In this document: positions 34,304 to 41,808 of the stretch, one piece after another
How positions within the stretch are numbered: the first letter of the stretch is position 1
How the letters are laid out: the number at the start of each line of letters is the position of its first letter
Assembly (NCBI GenBank): GCA_036741695.1
Contig: DAINRU010000005.1
Span: 1 to 64,000, forward strand
Reading direction: 5' to 3'
DNA: 64,000 bases
From: JAFANK01 sp036741695
GTDB taxonomy: Bacteria > Vulcanimicrobiota > Vulcanimicrobiia > Eremiobacterales > Eremiobacteraceae
Notes under the pieces: model-generated
Told to the model about the DNA's origin: nothing
Databases searched by the model: none
Seen by the model: only the letters and a program-made list of their open reading frames with translations
Position numbers and translations under genes: made by a program

Positions 34304-35416
34304 TCACTGACGCAGGGGCATGAGGATGTACAGCTGTCGCTGTGCGGCCTTCGCGTCGCTCGGGTGGATCGCCGCCGGATTGAGAGCGCCGACGAATTCC
34401 AGCGTCACCGTCTCGGCTTCCACGTGGTTGAGGATCTCGACCAGGAACTTGGCGTTGAACGCGATGGTCAACGGGTCGCCCGTGCGCTCCACATCGATCT
34501 CTTCGTACGCGTTGCCGGCGGTGTCCGAGCTGGCGGTGATGACGAGGCTCGAACCGTCCATAGCAAGCTTCACCATGCTGGCGCGATCCCCGGCGACGAC
34601 GCCCGCGCGGCGCAGCGCGGCGAGCAGTTGCGCGGTGCTGGCCACGACCTTCTTGTCGAATTCCTTGGGGATGACTTGCTGGTAGTTCGGGTATTGCCCG
34701 TCGACCAGGCGGGCGCTGATCTTGGCGTCACCGGTGTTGAAGATGAGCTGGTTGGCCTGGCCGCCGACCACGGTCGCCTCGATCTGGCCTTCGCCGCCCG
34801 CGCGCACGACCTCGCTCAGGCCTCGCGCCGGTACGATTAGTTTGGTCGCGGCGGCGACCGGTTCCGCGAGCTCGAGTTGATAGCGCGCCAAGCGATAGCC
34901 GTCGGTGGCCACGAGCATGGCATCCGTCCCCTCGAGCTCGAGCAGGGTGCCCATGAGCACGGCGCCGCGTGCTTCTTCGCTCGAGGCTGCGAAGGTCACC
35001 GCGTTCGCCGCGTCGCGCAGCGCTTTGGCGGCGACGCGGAACTGGCCGCTGCTCGTGCCCTCGGGCAGCGGTGGGTACTCCTCCGCTGGGAGGGTGAAGA
35101 ACTCGTAATTCGAGCGCTCGCATTTGAGCGTCGCGCGGCTGGCCGTGCCCTGCATCTGCAGCTTGGCCGCGGGAAGGTTGGCCAGGTAGCCGGTGAACAG
35201 CCGCGCCGGCACGGTGCAGGCGCCTTCTTCGTGCACCTCGGCCGAGATGGAATTCTCAAGCGTCAGCTCGAGATCGGTCGCACGCACGCTCACGCGCCCG
35301 CTTTTGGCCGCGACCAGCACGTTGTTCAAGATCGGCACCGTCGTGTGCGCATTGACGACCTTGCTCGCCGTGCCGACGGCCGCGGCGATGTCTTTGGCGT
35401 TACAGGTGAATTTCAT
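34304..35416 (-). CDS. dnaN: DNA polymerase III sliding clamp (beta subunit)
   Basis: The product has 370 residues with three clamp domains. MKFTCNAKDIAAAVGTASKVVNAHTTVPILNNVLVAA opens domain 1, VATDGYRLARYQLEL is in domain 2, and the C-terminus ends in MPLRQ, as in most clamps (MPMRL/MPMRQ). The start is ATG at 35416 with GGGAG eight bases before; the frame extends eight codons further but the conserved MKFTC start decides. It follows dnaA across a 273-base spacer. Confidence 0.98.
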   Translation of the reverse strand: MKFTCNAKDIAAAVGTASKVVNAHTTVPILNNVLVAAKSGRVSVRATDLELTLENSISAEVHEEGACTVPARLFTGYLANLPAAKLQMQGTASRATLKCERSNYEFFTLPAEEYPPLPEGTSSGQFRVAAKALRDAANAVTFAASSEEARGAVLMGTLLELEGTDAMLVATDGYRLARYQLELAEPVAAATKLIVPARGLSEVVRAGGEGQIEATVVGGQANQLIFNTGDAKISARLVDGQYPNYQQVIPKEFDKKVVASTAQLLAALRRAGVVAGDRASMVKLAMDGSSLVITASSDTAGNAYEEIDVERTGDPLTIAFNAKFLVEILNHVEAETVTLEFVGALNPAAIHPSDAKAAQRQLYILMPLRQ

Positions 35417-35689
35417 CCGGCTCCCTTTTAGGTTGTGCACACAGCCGTCACGACGTCCTCTGTGTAGTTCTTTATATAGATAGATCGTTGTCGCTGTAGT
35501 AGAGAGGTGTATGACGTGGACAGGCGGCGCATCCTCGTAGCGGCGCGGCTTTGCGGCCGCGCTCCGTGTGGACGCGCCCGCTGCGCTTATCCACGTCCCT
35601 CACAGGTGGGTGACATACAGCGGACGCGGGCCCTTTTCATCCACGCCATCCTCATCTCGTCCACCTGGGCGTGAGGACGCTAGGGCGTG
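35417..35689. promoter_or_regulatory. dnaA-dnaN spacer with DnaA-box-like sites
   Basis: No gene. It has TTATCCACG at 35587-35595 (one mismatch to the TTATCCACA consensus), a weaker TCATCCACG at 35637-35645, and an AT-rich patch TCTTTATATAGATAG near 35468-35482. Such a spacer can carry a dnaN promoter or part of a split origin. The richer cluster lies on the other side of dnaA. Confidence 0.5.
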
Positions 35690-37084
35690 CTAGCTCTCCT
35701 GCGAGATGGTCGAGAGCACGGAGCGCACTTTGCTGCGGAACTCCGGGTCGCGCTCCATCTGTTTTTTAACCTTGTCTCTGGCGTACATGACCGTGGTGTG
35801 GTCCTTCTTGCCGAATTCGCGCGCGATCTGCGGCAGAGAGGCATTGGTCAGATCGCACGCCAGATACATCGCGATCTGCCGCGGCACCGTCAAGCGCTGG
35901 TCGCGCCGTTGGCCCTCGAGTTCTTTCTGGCTGATGCCGTGGAAGCGCGCCACCTTCTCCTTGATGAGGGATATCGTGACCTTGCGCAGCGGCATCTCAT
36001 TGATCTCGTTGCGCAGCACGTCGGCGGCCAGCTCCACGGTGAGCGGCTGTTTGTAGAGCGAGGCATAGGCGGTGAGCTTGATGAGCGCGCCTTCGAGCTG
36101 GCGGATGTTGGATGGGATGATCTTGGCGATGTACGAGGTCACCTCGTGCGGCACGTCGATCCCGTCGCTTTCCGCTTTCTTGCGCAGGATCGCCTCGCGT
36201 GTTTCGAGGTCGGGCGATTGGATGTCGGTGAGCAACCCCCATTCGAAACGCGAGCGCAGGCGGTTCTCCAAGGTCTGGATGTCTTTCGGCGGGCGGTCGC
36301 TCGAGATGACGAGCTGCTTCGAGGCCTCGTGCAAGGTGTTGAACGTATGGAAGAACTCCTCTTGCGTCTGCTCTTTGCCTTCCAAGAACTGGATGTCGTC
36401 GATGAGCAGCACGTCGACCGTGCGATAGCGGTTGCGGAACTCGACGGTTTGGTTGTTCTTGATGGCGGTGATGAACTCGTTGGTGAAGGTCTCCGACGAG
36501 ACGTAGACGACGCGGGCACGCGGGTCGCTCAGGCAGACCCGGTGGCCGATGGCATGCATAAGGTGGGTCTTGCCCAGCCCGACAGCACCGTAAATGAAGA
36601 GCGGGTTGTACGCCCGCGCCGGTGCTTCGGCCACGGCTTGCGCTGCGGCGTGCGCGAAGCGGTTCGTCGCCCCGACGACGAACTGCTCGAAGGTGTAGCG
36701 CTCGTTGAGCCCGGTGTGGCGGAAATCATCGGACGCCGCCGTGGCCGCCACAGGTGCACGCGCGAGCTCGGTGGCAAGCGCGGACGGCGCCTCACCGCTC
36801 GCCTCGGCCGGCGCCGATTCATCCACCACGAAGCGGACCGAGATAGGTGAGCCTATGATCTCGGCAAGCGTCGCCACGATCGTGCTCTTGAGCCGGTTCT
36901 CCGCCCAGTCCTTGGCGAACGCGTTCTGGACGGTTAGCGTCACCTCGTCAGTCGCGAGGCGCTCGACGCGCATAGGCCTGATCCACATCTCGAAGATGGG
37001 CTTGGTGAAGCGGTTCTCAAGCTCACCCAGGCAACTCTGCCACAGGTACTCTTCGTTGGTGGGCAGTACGGCTGCAGTTTCCAT
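35690..37084 (-). CDS. dnaA: Chromosomal replication initiator protein DnaA
   Basis: The product has 464 residues. Domain I covers about 1-85 (YLWQSCLGELENRFTKPIFEMWIRPM), and domain II is a short Ala-rich linker. The domain III AAA+ ATPase begins LNERYTFEQFVVG, with Walker A GAVGLGKTHLMHAIG and Walker B VDVLLIDDIQFLEGK. Domain IV is the DNA-binding helix-turn-helix ending in the signature KKDHTTVMYARDKV. I chose ATG at 37084 with an AGAGAG site upstream; the longer frame to 37132 would run into a T-run leader. dnaA is divergent from rpmH, the classic origin arrangement. Confidence 0.98.
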   Translation of the reverse strand: METAAVLPTNEEYLWQSCLGELENRFTKPIFEMWIRPMRVERLATDEVTLTVQNAFAKDWAENRLKSTIVATLAEIIGSPISVRFVVDESAPAEASGEAPSALATELARAPVAATAASDDFRHTGLNERYTFEQFVVGATNRFAHAAAQAVAEAPARAYNPLFIYGAVGLGKTHLMHAIGHRVCLSDPRARVVYVSSETFTNEFITAIKNNQTVEFRNRYRTVDVLLIDDIQFLEGKEQTQEEFFHTFNTLHEASKQLVISSDRPPKDIQTLENRLRSRFEWGLLTDIQSPDLETREAILRKKAESDGIDVPHEVTSYIAKIIPSNIRQLEGALIKLTAYASLYKQPLTVELAADVLRNEINEMPLRKVTISLIKEKVARFHGISQKELEGQRRDQRLTVPRQIAMYLACDLTNASLPQIAREFGKKDHTTVMYARDKVKKQMERDPEFRSKVRSVLSTISQES

Positions 37085-37119
37085 CGACAATCTCTCTATC
37101 TTCCGAAATGCTTTCTGCG

Positions 37120-37143
37120 AAAAAAAATTCACACCGCGTGTGA
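37120..37143 (-). terminator. Terminator-like hairpin in the dnaA leader
   Basis: On the minus strand, TCACAC and GTGTGA (37143-37138 and 37134-37129) pair around a GCG loop. After one base come eight T (37127-37120). This has the shape of an intrinsic terminator but lies about 36-59 bases upstream of the dnaA start and no gene lies upstream on this strand. A second hairpin, TAGCGT with ACGCTA (37172-37177, 37185-37190), precedes it. It may be an attenuator of dnaA, or an AT-rich unwinding site seen by chance as a terminator. Confidence 0.4.
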
Positions 37144-37695
37144 GGCGGATTCAGGATAGGGCATCGCGCGTTAGCGTGAAAAAAACGCTATTCCTTCAGG
37201 CTTTGACAACTTTCTTTATGCACATATGCACAGCTTGCACGTGGTCTCTGTGGATAGTCGTGAGACATATCTGTGCGCGTGCCCATGATGTGAAGCTCTG
37301 CGCATCGTGAGCGGCCTCATCGCGCTCGCCGGCCAGGCGACAAGTGAAAAATGTAACATGCGGGCTCGAATCGCCGCGCAGCCGCGCGCTTGGGGGCCGC
37401 GGCTCTCGCGCGATCGGCTATACACAGTCTTATCCACAGGTGTGAATAAATGCTTTTCACTCTCATGGAAAAGTCGCCAACACCTTATGACACAAGGCTT
37501 TGCGCCACAATACGGCGATTTCATGCTCACCCGTTCATGCACCGCTTGTCCACCGTCGGCACCTGTTCTTCGCCGGCTCTCAAAGCGAAGGCTCGCTTGC
37601 TCACTAAGCAGGCGACTCGAACCCGGCTTTTGGCCTGCAGGTGCGACCTGCCGTGCAGCGCAAAGGCGGCAAAGCCCTATGAAATAGTGAAGTTG

Positions 37696-37724
37696 TTGAC
37701 GCGCACCGATCTTTCTGGCATAAT
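37696..37724 (+). promoter_or_regulatory. Sigma-70-type promoter of the rpmH operon
   Basis: The -35 box TTGACG (37696-37701) and -10 box CATAAT (37719-37724) are separated by 17 bases, the ideal spacing. Transcription would start near 37731, giving a leader of about 64 bases before the rpmH GTG. It drives rpmH, rnpA, yidD and probably the genes beyond. Confidence 0.75.
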
Positions 37725-37794
37725 CACAAGTCGCTTTTGCGCCAGGCGCATTTTTCATGCGATCATGCATCGCGATCAGGAGTAGCAACGTCTC

Positions 37795-37932
37795 GTGAAA
37801 CGTACCTATCAACCGCACAACCGCCGGCGCAAGCGCAATCATGGATTCAAAGCGCGCATGGCCTCCAAGGGGGGCCGTCGCGTCTTGTCCTCACGTCGCC
37901 GCAAGGGGCGCAAGCGGCTCACTCCCGACTAG
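37795..37932 (+). CDS. rpmH: 50S ribosomal protein L34
   Basis: This short gene encodes 45 residues: it starts VKRTYQPHNRRRKRNHGF, continues KARMASKGGRRVLSSRRRKGRKRL and ends TPD. This is the standard L34, a very basic protein of the large subunit. The start is GTG at 37795 with AGGAG about 12 bases upstream. It opens the rightward origin-proximal operon, as in most bacteria. Confidence 0.97.
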   Translation: MKRTYQPHNRRRKRNHGFKARMASKGGRRVLSSRRRKGRKRLTPD

Positions 37933-37939
37933 CAGACGA

Positions 37940-38362
37940 GTGCGCGCGTACGCGAGTCTGCGCGGCAGACGCGAATTTGCGCTCGTGCTGCGTCGCGGCA
38001 GAACGGCAGGGAGCAAGCATCTCGTCGTCTTCGCGCTCGCGCCGCGCCGTATGCGGGATGCGCAGCGGCCGCGCCAGGCGGCCGTGCCCACGCGAGCGCG
38101 TGGAGCATCCACCAAGGTCGGCATCGTGATCACAAAAAAAGTCGGCGGCGCGGTCGAACGCAACCGCTTGCGCCGGCGCTGCAAAGCCATCCTCGACAGC
38201 ACGCCGCTTGTGCAGACGCCGATGTGGTACGTCGTGCAGTTCCGGCCGTCTGCGGCCCAGATCAGCTACGCGCAACTGCACGAGCAGCTGACGAACGCGC
38301 TTGCGGCGAGCGTCAAGACGGCGGGCCAGACGCGCGGCCAGCGCGAAGCTTCTCAAGTATGA
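37940..38362 (+). CDS. rnpA: Ribonuclease P protein component
   Basis: The product has about 140 residues. It is the protein that helps the RNase P RNA cut tRNA precursors. The start RAYASLRGRREFALVLRRG fits the family, and the RNR motif is in VGGAVERNRLRRRCKAIL. A basic insert of about 25 residues (RRMRDAQRPRQAAVPTRARGAST) separates these. I chose GTG at 37940, seven bases after the rpmH stop; the longer frame starts inside rpmH. It overlaps yidD by four bases. Confidence 0.93.
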   Translation: MRAYASLRGRREFALVLRRGRTAGSKHLVVFALAPRRMRDAQRPRQAAVPTRARGASTKVGIVITKKVGGAVERNRLRRRCKAILDSTPLVQTPMWYVVQFRPSAAQISYAQLHEQLTNALAASVKTAGQTRGQREASQV

Positions 38363-38565
38363 ACCCCTTTGTCGGCGCGATCCGGCTCTACCAGCGGACA
38401 CTGTCGAAGATGTTGCCGCCCGTCTGCCGGTTTGAGCCCAGTTGTTCGGAATATGCCGCGCAGGCAGTCGAGCGCCACGGCACCGTACGCGGGTTGCAGC
38501 TCGCGTGCATGCGACTTTTGCGCTGCGGACCCTGGCATCCCGGAGGCTTCGACCCCGTACCGTAA
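38359..38565 (+). CDS. yidD: Membrane protein insertion efficiency factor YidD
   Basis: The product has 68 residues. It shows the full family pattern: AIRLYQRTLSKMLPPVCRFEPSCSEYAAQAVERHG, then RLLRCGPWHPGGFDPVP, with three conserved Cys. YidD is a small amphipathic inner-membrane protein that assists YidC. ATG overlaps the rnpA stop (ATGA), so it is translated after rnpA. It lies 72 bases before yidC, the standard order. Confidence 0.96.
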   Translation: MNPFVGAIRLYQRTLSKMLPPVCRFEPSCSEYAAQAVERHGTVRGLQLACMRLLRCGPWHPGGFDPVP

Positions 38566-38637
38566 GGAATCTGGTGAGGCAAAAACAGATGTGAACGCTT
38601 TGCGCTTCATCAGGGCAGGAAAGGAACGCCCCTCGTC

Positions 38638-39615
38638 GTGCTCCATATCCTGAGCTTCGCGGCCGTCGCGCTGCACGGCATGAATCTCGTGCCGGTCGCC
38701 GCTCTCGTCAATCCCTGGTCCCAGTTCATCAACGGGCTCAGTTCGATCGCGGCGTGGGGCATCGACGCGCTCTTCAGACTGACGCACAACTACGGCTGGA
38801 CGATGATGCTGCTCGCGCTCGGCGTCTCGCTCTTGCTCCTGCCGCTGTCGCTGCAAGCGCTGAAGTCGATGCAAGAAGCGCAGGCGCTCGCTCCGTACAT
38901 CAAACGGCTCCAGACCAAATATAAGAACGACAAGGCCAAGCTCGGCGAAGAGACGATGAAGCTCTATCGCGAGCATGGCGTGAACCCGCTGGGCGGCTGC
39001 CTGCCCATGCTCGCGCAATATCCGTTCCTCATCGCGATCTACGGCGCGATCCGCCAGCATAACGATGCCTTCTCGAGCGCGCATTGGTTGTGGATCGGAT
39101 CCGGGTTCTCGACGAGCCTCCCCAAGATACTGGCGACGAGCCTCGTGCAGCCCGACCACGTGTTGCTCTTGCTGTACGCCGTGTCGATGTACTTCTCGAT
39201 GAAGCTGACGCCGACGGTTTCGATGGACGCGCAACAGCAGCAGATGATGAAAACGCAAGCGTTCATGATGCCGGCGATGCTCTATTTCTTGGGCAGCCTG
39301 TATCACTGGTCGTCGGCATTCGTGCTCTACTGGTTCAGCTTCAACGTGCTCAGCATGCTCGAGCGCGTCTACGTCATGAAGCTGCCGTCGCGCATCCCCA
39401 AACCACCCGAAGACACGCCGGCCACGCTCGCCGGGTATCCGCGAGATTGTCCGCAATGCAAGCAGCTGCTCACCGTCGTCAAGGGCAGCAAGTGCGAGAG
39501 CTGCGGAGCGAAAGTGCGCAAGCTCAGCCCGTCCGACAATGGCGCCCGTAAAGAGGCGGGCCAGGCTTCAATCGCGGGCGGCACATCCGACAAAGATGCG
39601 AAGGGAACCACATGA
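38638..39615 (+). CDS. yidC: Membrane protein insertase YidC with a C-terminal zinc ribbon
   Basis: The product has 325 residues. The conserved core starts at GLSSIAAWGIDALFRLTHNYGWTMMLLALGVSLLLLPLSLQ and includes a cytosolic hairpin (QEAQALAPYIKRLQTKYKNDKAKLGEETMKLYREHGVNPLGGCLPMLAQYPFLIAIY) and five or so membrane segments. It lacks the large periplasmic domain of Gram-negative YidC and looks like the short Gram-positive type. After the last segment comes CPQC (C271, C274) and CESC (C286, C289), a zinc ribbon, then a hydrophilic tail. The ribbon is an unusual addition. It starts with GTG, with AAGGA about 13 bases upstream. Confidence 0.93.
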   Translation: MLHILSFAAVALHGMNLVPVAALVNPWSQFINGLSSIAAWGIDALFRLTHNYGWTMMLLALGVSLLLLPLSLQALKSMQEAQALAPYIKRLQTKYKNDKAKLGEETMKLYREHGVNPLGGCLPMLAQYPFLIAIYGAIRQHNDAFSSAHWLWIGSGFSTSLPKILATSLVQPDHVLLLLYAVSMYFSMKLTPTVSMDAQQQQMMKTQAFMMPAMLYFLGSLYHWSSAFVLYWFSFNVLSMLERVYVMKLPSRIPKPPEDTPATLAGYPRDCPQCKQLLTVVKGSKCESCGAKVRKLSPSDNGARKEAGQASIAGGTSDKDAKGTT

Positions 39616-40310
39616 ACGGTTACGGAGAGCGGGGACCCGGCTACGGCCGTCCGCAGCGTCGGCGCCCACCGGGCGGCGCGCGCGGGTATGGCAATGACCG
39701 CGGCAGACGCCCAGACGCACGAGGCAGCAAGCAAAGTTGCCCGCCGGAACTGCGCGACGCGTTCGTCGACGCGCGCGACTTTCTCGCCGGCCTTATCGCC
39801 GCGCTCGGCCTGCCGGCGCGGCTGTCGTTCGGCGGGGTCGATCCTGCCCGCGATGGACGCCAGATCACGATCGACGTGCGCGGCATCGCCGACGGCAACC
39901 GCAACTATAACCGCCGCGACGACGATCGTGAAGATGACGGCCTGGCGATCCTCATCGGCAAGCACGGTGCTACGCTCGACGCGCTGTCGGCCGTGACCAA
40001 CGCGGCGATGCATCGCGGCGAATCGCGCGACCTGTTCTTCGCGGTGGACATCGAAGGCTATCGCCAGCGGCGCATCGCCACGCTGCGCTCGATCGCTCAG
40101 CGCTGCGCCATCCGCGTGGTGAACGAAGGCGTCGCCGTCGAACTCGAACCCATGCCGCCGTCGGAGCGGCGCATCATCCACCTCACTCTCGCGGCGCATC
40201 GCGACGTCGCGACCGAAAGCACGGGCATGGGCAGCCAGCGGCGCGTCGTGATCATGCCGCGTGGCAGCTCGCTGCCGCCGGTCGACGAGGACGAAGAAGA
40301 CTTCCAGTAG
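39612..40310 (+). CDS. jag: RNA-binding protein Jag/KhpB
   Basis: The product has 232 residues. The N-terminus is Gly/Arg-rich (RPQRRRPPGGARGYGNDRGRR, about 13-33) instead of the usual Jag-N domain. A KH domain with LIGKHGATLDALSAVTN lies at about 113-129, then an R3H domain (about 140-205) with MPPSERRIIHLTLAAHRDVATESTG. KhpB binds RNA and affects cell-wall growth and division in Gram-positives. ATG overlaps the yidC stop (ATGA), the usual arrangement. The C-terminus is acidic (DEDEEDFQ). Confidence 0.9.
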   Translation: MNGYGERGPGYGRPQRRRPPGGARGYGNDRGRRPDARGSKQSCPPELRDAFVDARDFLAGLIAALGLPARLSFGGVDPARDGRQITIDVRGIADGNRNYNRRDDDREDDGLAILIGKHGATLDALSAVTNAAMHRGESRDLFFAVDIEGYRQRRIATLRSIAQRCAIRVVNEGVAVELEPMPPSERRIIHLTLAAHRDVATESTGMGSQRRVVIMPRGSSLPPVDEDEEDFQ

Positions 40311-40324
40311 GGTTGGCCGGAGAA

Positions 40325-40344
40325 AACAGACCGCAAGGTCTGTT
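40325..40344. promoter_or_regulatory. Perfect 8-bp hairpin with a GNRA tetraloop before mnmE
   Basis: AACAGACC (40325-40332) and GGTCTGTT (40337-40344) pair fully around GCAA, a stable GNRA tetraloop in RNA. It lies 14 bases after the jag stop and 35 bases before the mnmE start. No T-run follows, so it is more likely an mRNA processing or stability element than a terminator. Confidence 0.5.
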
Positions 40345-40378
40345 GCGTCAAGGTCGCTACAAAGGTCCGTCGCTGCAC

Positions 40379-41764
40379 ATGAACGACGCAGACACGATCG
40401 CGGCGATCGCCACGCCACCAGGTATGGGGGCAGTCGCCGTCATCCGACTCTCGGGCGAGCGCGCCTTCGCCATCGCGCAGACATGCTTTCGTCCACTGCG
40501 AGTCGGCCAAGCACGGGTGGCGGTGCTGCGCCGCGGATGGATCCACGATCCCGAGAGCCGGGAGCAGATCGACGAAGCCCTCGCCGTGCATTTTGTCGCG
40601 CCGAACTCCTACACGGGCGAGGATCTCGTCGAGTTCCACGTGCACGGTGGCATGGGCGTCGTCGCCTCGTCGCTCGCGCTCTTACTGCGCCTCGGTGCGC
40701 GCCTGGCCCAGCCGGGCGAGTTCACCAAGCGCGCCTTTGTGCATGGCCGCATGGACCTCGCCCAAGCCGAAGCGGTCGCCGATCTCATCGCGGCGGAGAG
40801 CGAGCGCGCAAGTAAAGCTGCAGCCCACAGGCTGGCAGGCGATCTGGGCAAGCAGCTTCGCGCGCTGCGCGGCGAGCTGCTCGACCGGCTGGTCGAAATC
40901 GAGGCGCACGTCGACTACCCTGATGAAGTGCCCGAACCTGATACGGTGCAGCTTGCGGCCAGCCTGCAGGCGCAGGCCGAGCGCATCGCAGAGCTCTTGA
41001 CCGGAGCGGGCGCGGCGCTCGTGTTACGCGACGGCATCGACTGCGTCATCGCAGGTCCGCCTAACGCCGGCAAGTCTTCCTTGCTCAACGCGCTCGTGCG
41101 CGCCGAACGGGCGATCGTCTCGGACGTGCCCGGCACCACTCGCGATGTGATCGAGGAGCGCATCGCCGTCGATGGCGTCATCCTGCGGCTGCGCGACACC
41201 GCGGGGTTGCGGGCGACCGCAGATGCCATCGAGGCCGAAGGCGTGGCGCGCGCTCGTACTGCCGTCCGCGACGCACAACTCGTGATCGCGGTGATCGACG
41301 TGTCCAAAGATCTCAGCGGCGACGACCGCATCGCGCTCGAGCAGACCGCAGCAGCGCAGCGCATCCTGCTCGCCAACAAAATGGACCTCGGCGCGCGCGG
41401 TGTGGAGGAGCTGCGCGCAGCGGCGCGCCTGGGCAGCGCGACGGACGAAGACGTTGTCATTGAAGGGTCCGTACTGTGGCCCCAGACGATCGAGGCGTTA
41501 CGCACCGCCATAGCCCGTCGTGGCTGGGGCGGAGCGCTCGACGGGAGCCGCGCGCTCGTCGCCAACAGCCGCCAGATCGAGGCGCTCACCCGCGCGCGCG
41601 AGGCGCTTGAGCATGCGCGGGCGACCATCGCCGCCACCATGCCTCTGGATCTCGTCTCATCGGACCTCCGCGACGCCGTGGCGAGTCTGGGCGAGGTCAC
41701 GGGAGATACGGTGACCGAGGAAGTGCTGACCGGGATTTTTTCGCGCTTCTGCGTCGGTAAATAA
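40379..41764 (+). CDS. mnmE: tRNA modification GTPase MnmE
   Basis: The product has 461 residues. With MnmG it makes the aminomethyl/carboxymethylaminomethyl group on wobble uridine 34. The N-terminal folate-binding domain starts DTIAAIATPPGMGAVAVIRLSG. The G domain has Walker A AGPPNAGKSSLLNALV, DTAG and NKMD. The C-terminus ends in FSRFCVGK with the catalytic Cys. The start is ATG at 40379, just before the conserved region; 22 upstream codons stay open but cross the hairpin. Confidence 0.97.
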   Translation: MNDADTIAAIATPPGMGAVAVIRLSGERAFAIAQTCFRPLRVGQARVAVLRRGWIHDPESREQIDEALAVHFVAPNSYTGEDLVEFHVHGGMGVVASSLALLLRLGARLAQPGEFTKRAFVHGRMDLAQAEAVADLIAAESERASKAAAHRLAGDLGKQLRALRGELLDRLVEIEAHVDYPDEVPEPDTVQLAASLQAQAERIAELLTGAGAALVLRDGIDCVIAGPPNAGKSSLLNALVRAERAIVSDVPGTTRDVIEERIAVDGVILRLRDTAGLRATADAIEAEGVARARTAVRDAQLVIAVIDVSKDLSGDDRIALEQTAAAQRILLANKMDLGARGVEELRAAARLGSATDEDVVIEGSVLWPQTIEALRTAIARRGWGGALDGSRALVANSRQIEALTRAREALEHARATIAATMPLDLVSSDLRDAVASLGEVTGDTVTEEVLTGIFSRFCVGK

Positions 41765-41808
41765 CCGCTCGCAAGAGCAATGTGCCGGCGGCGCGAATGC
41801 CGCGCCTG

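Larger units (their letters stand above)
37085..37794. other. Probable chromosomal origin of replication (oriC), dnaA-rpmH spacer
   Basis: This 710-base spacer has no gene and lies between divergent replication arms. DnaA-box matches: TTATCCACA at 37430-37438 (perfect); TTATGCACA at 37216-37224 (one mismatch); CTATCCACA on the minus strand at 37249-37257 (one mismatch); TTATTCACA on the minus strand at 37441-37449 (one mismatch, abutting the perfect box); TTGTCCACC at 37546-37554 (two mismatches). AT-rich patches with A8 and A7 runs at 37120-37127 and 37179-37185 could be unwinding elements. Box density, divergent genes and neighbouring parAB support oriC. Confidence 0.8.
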
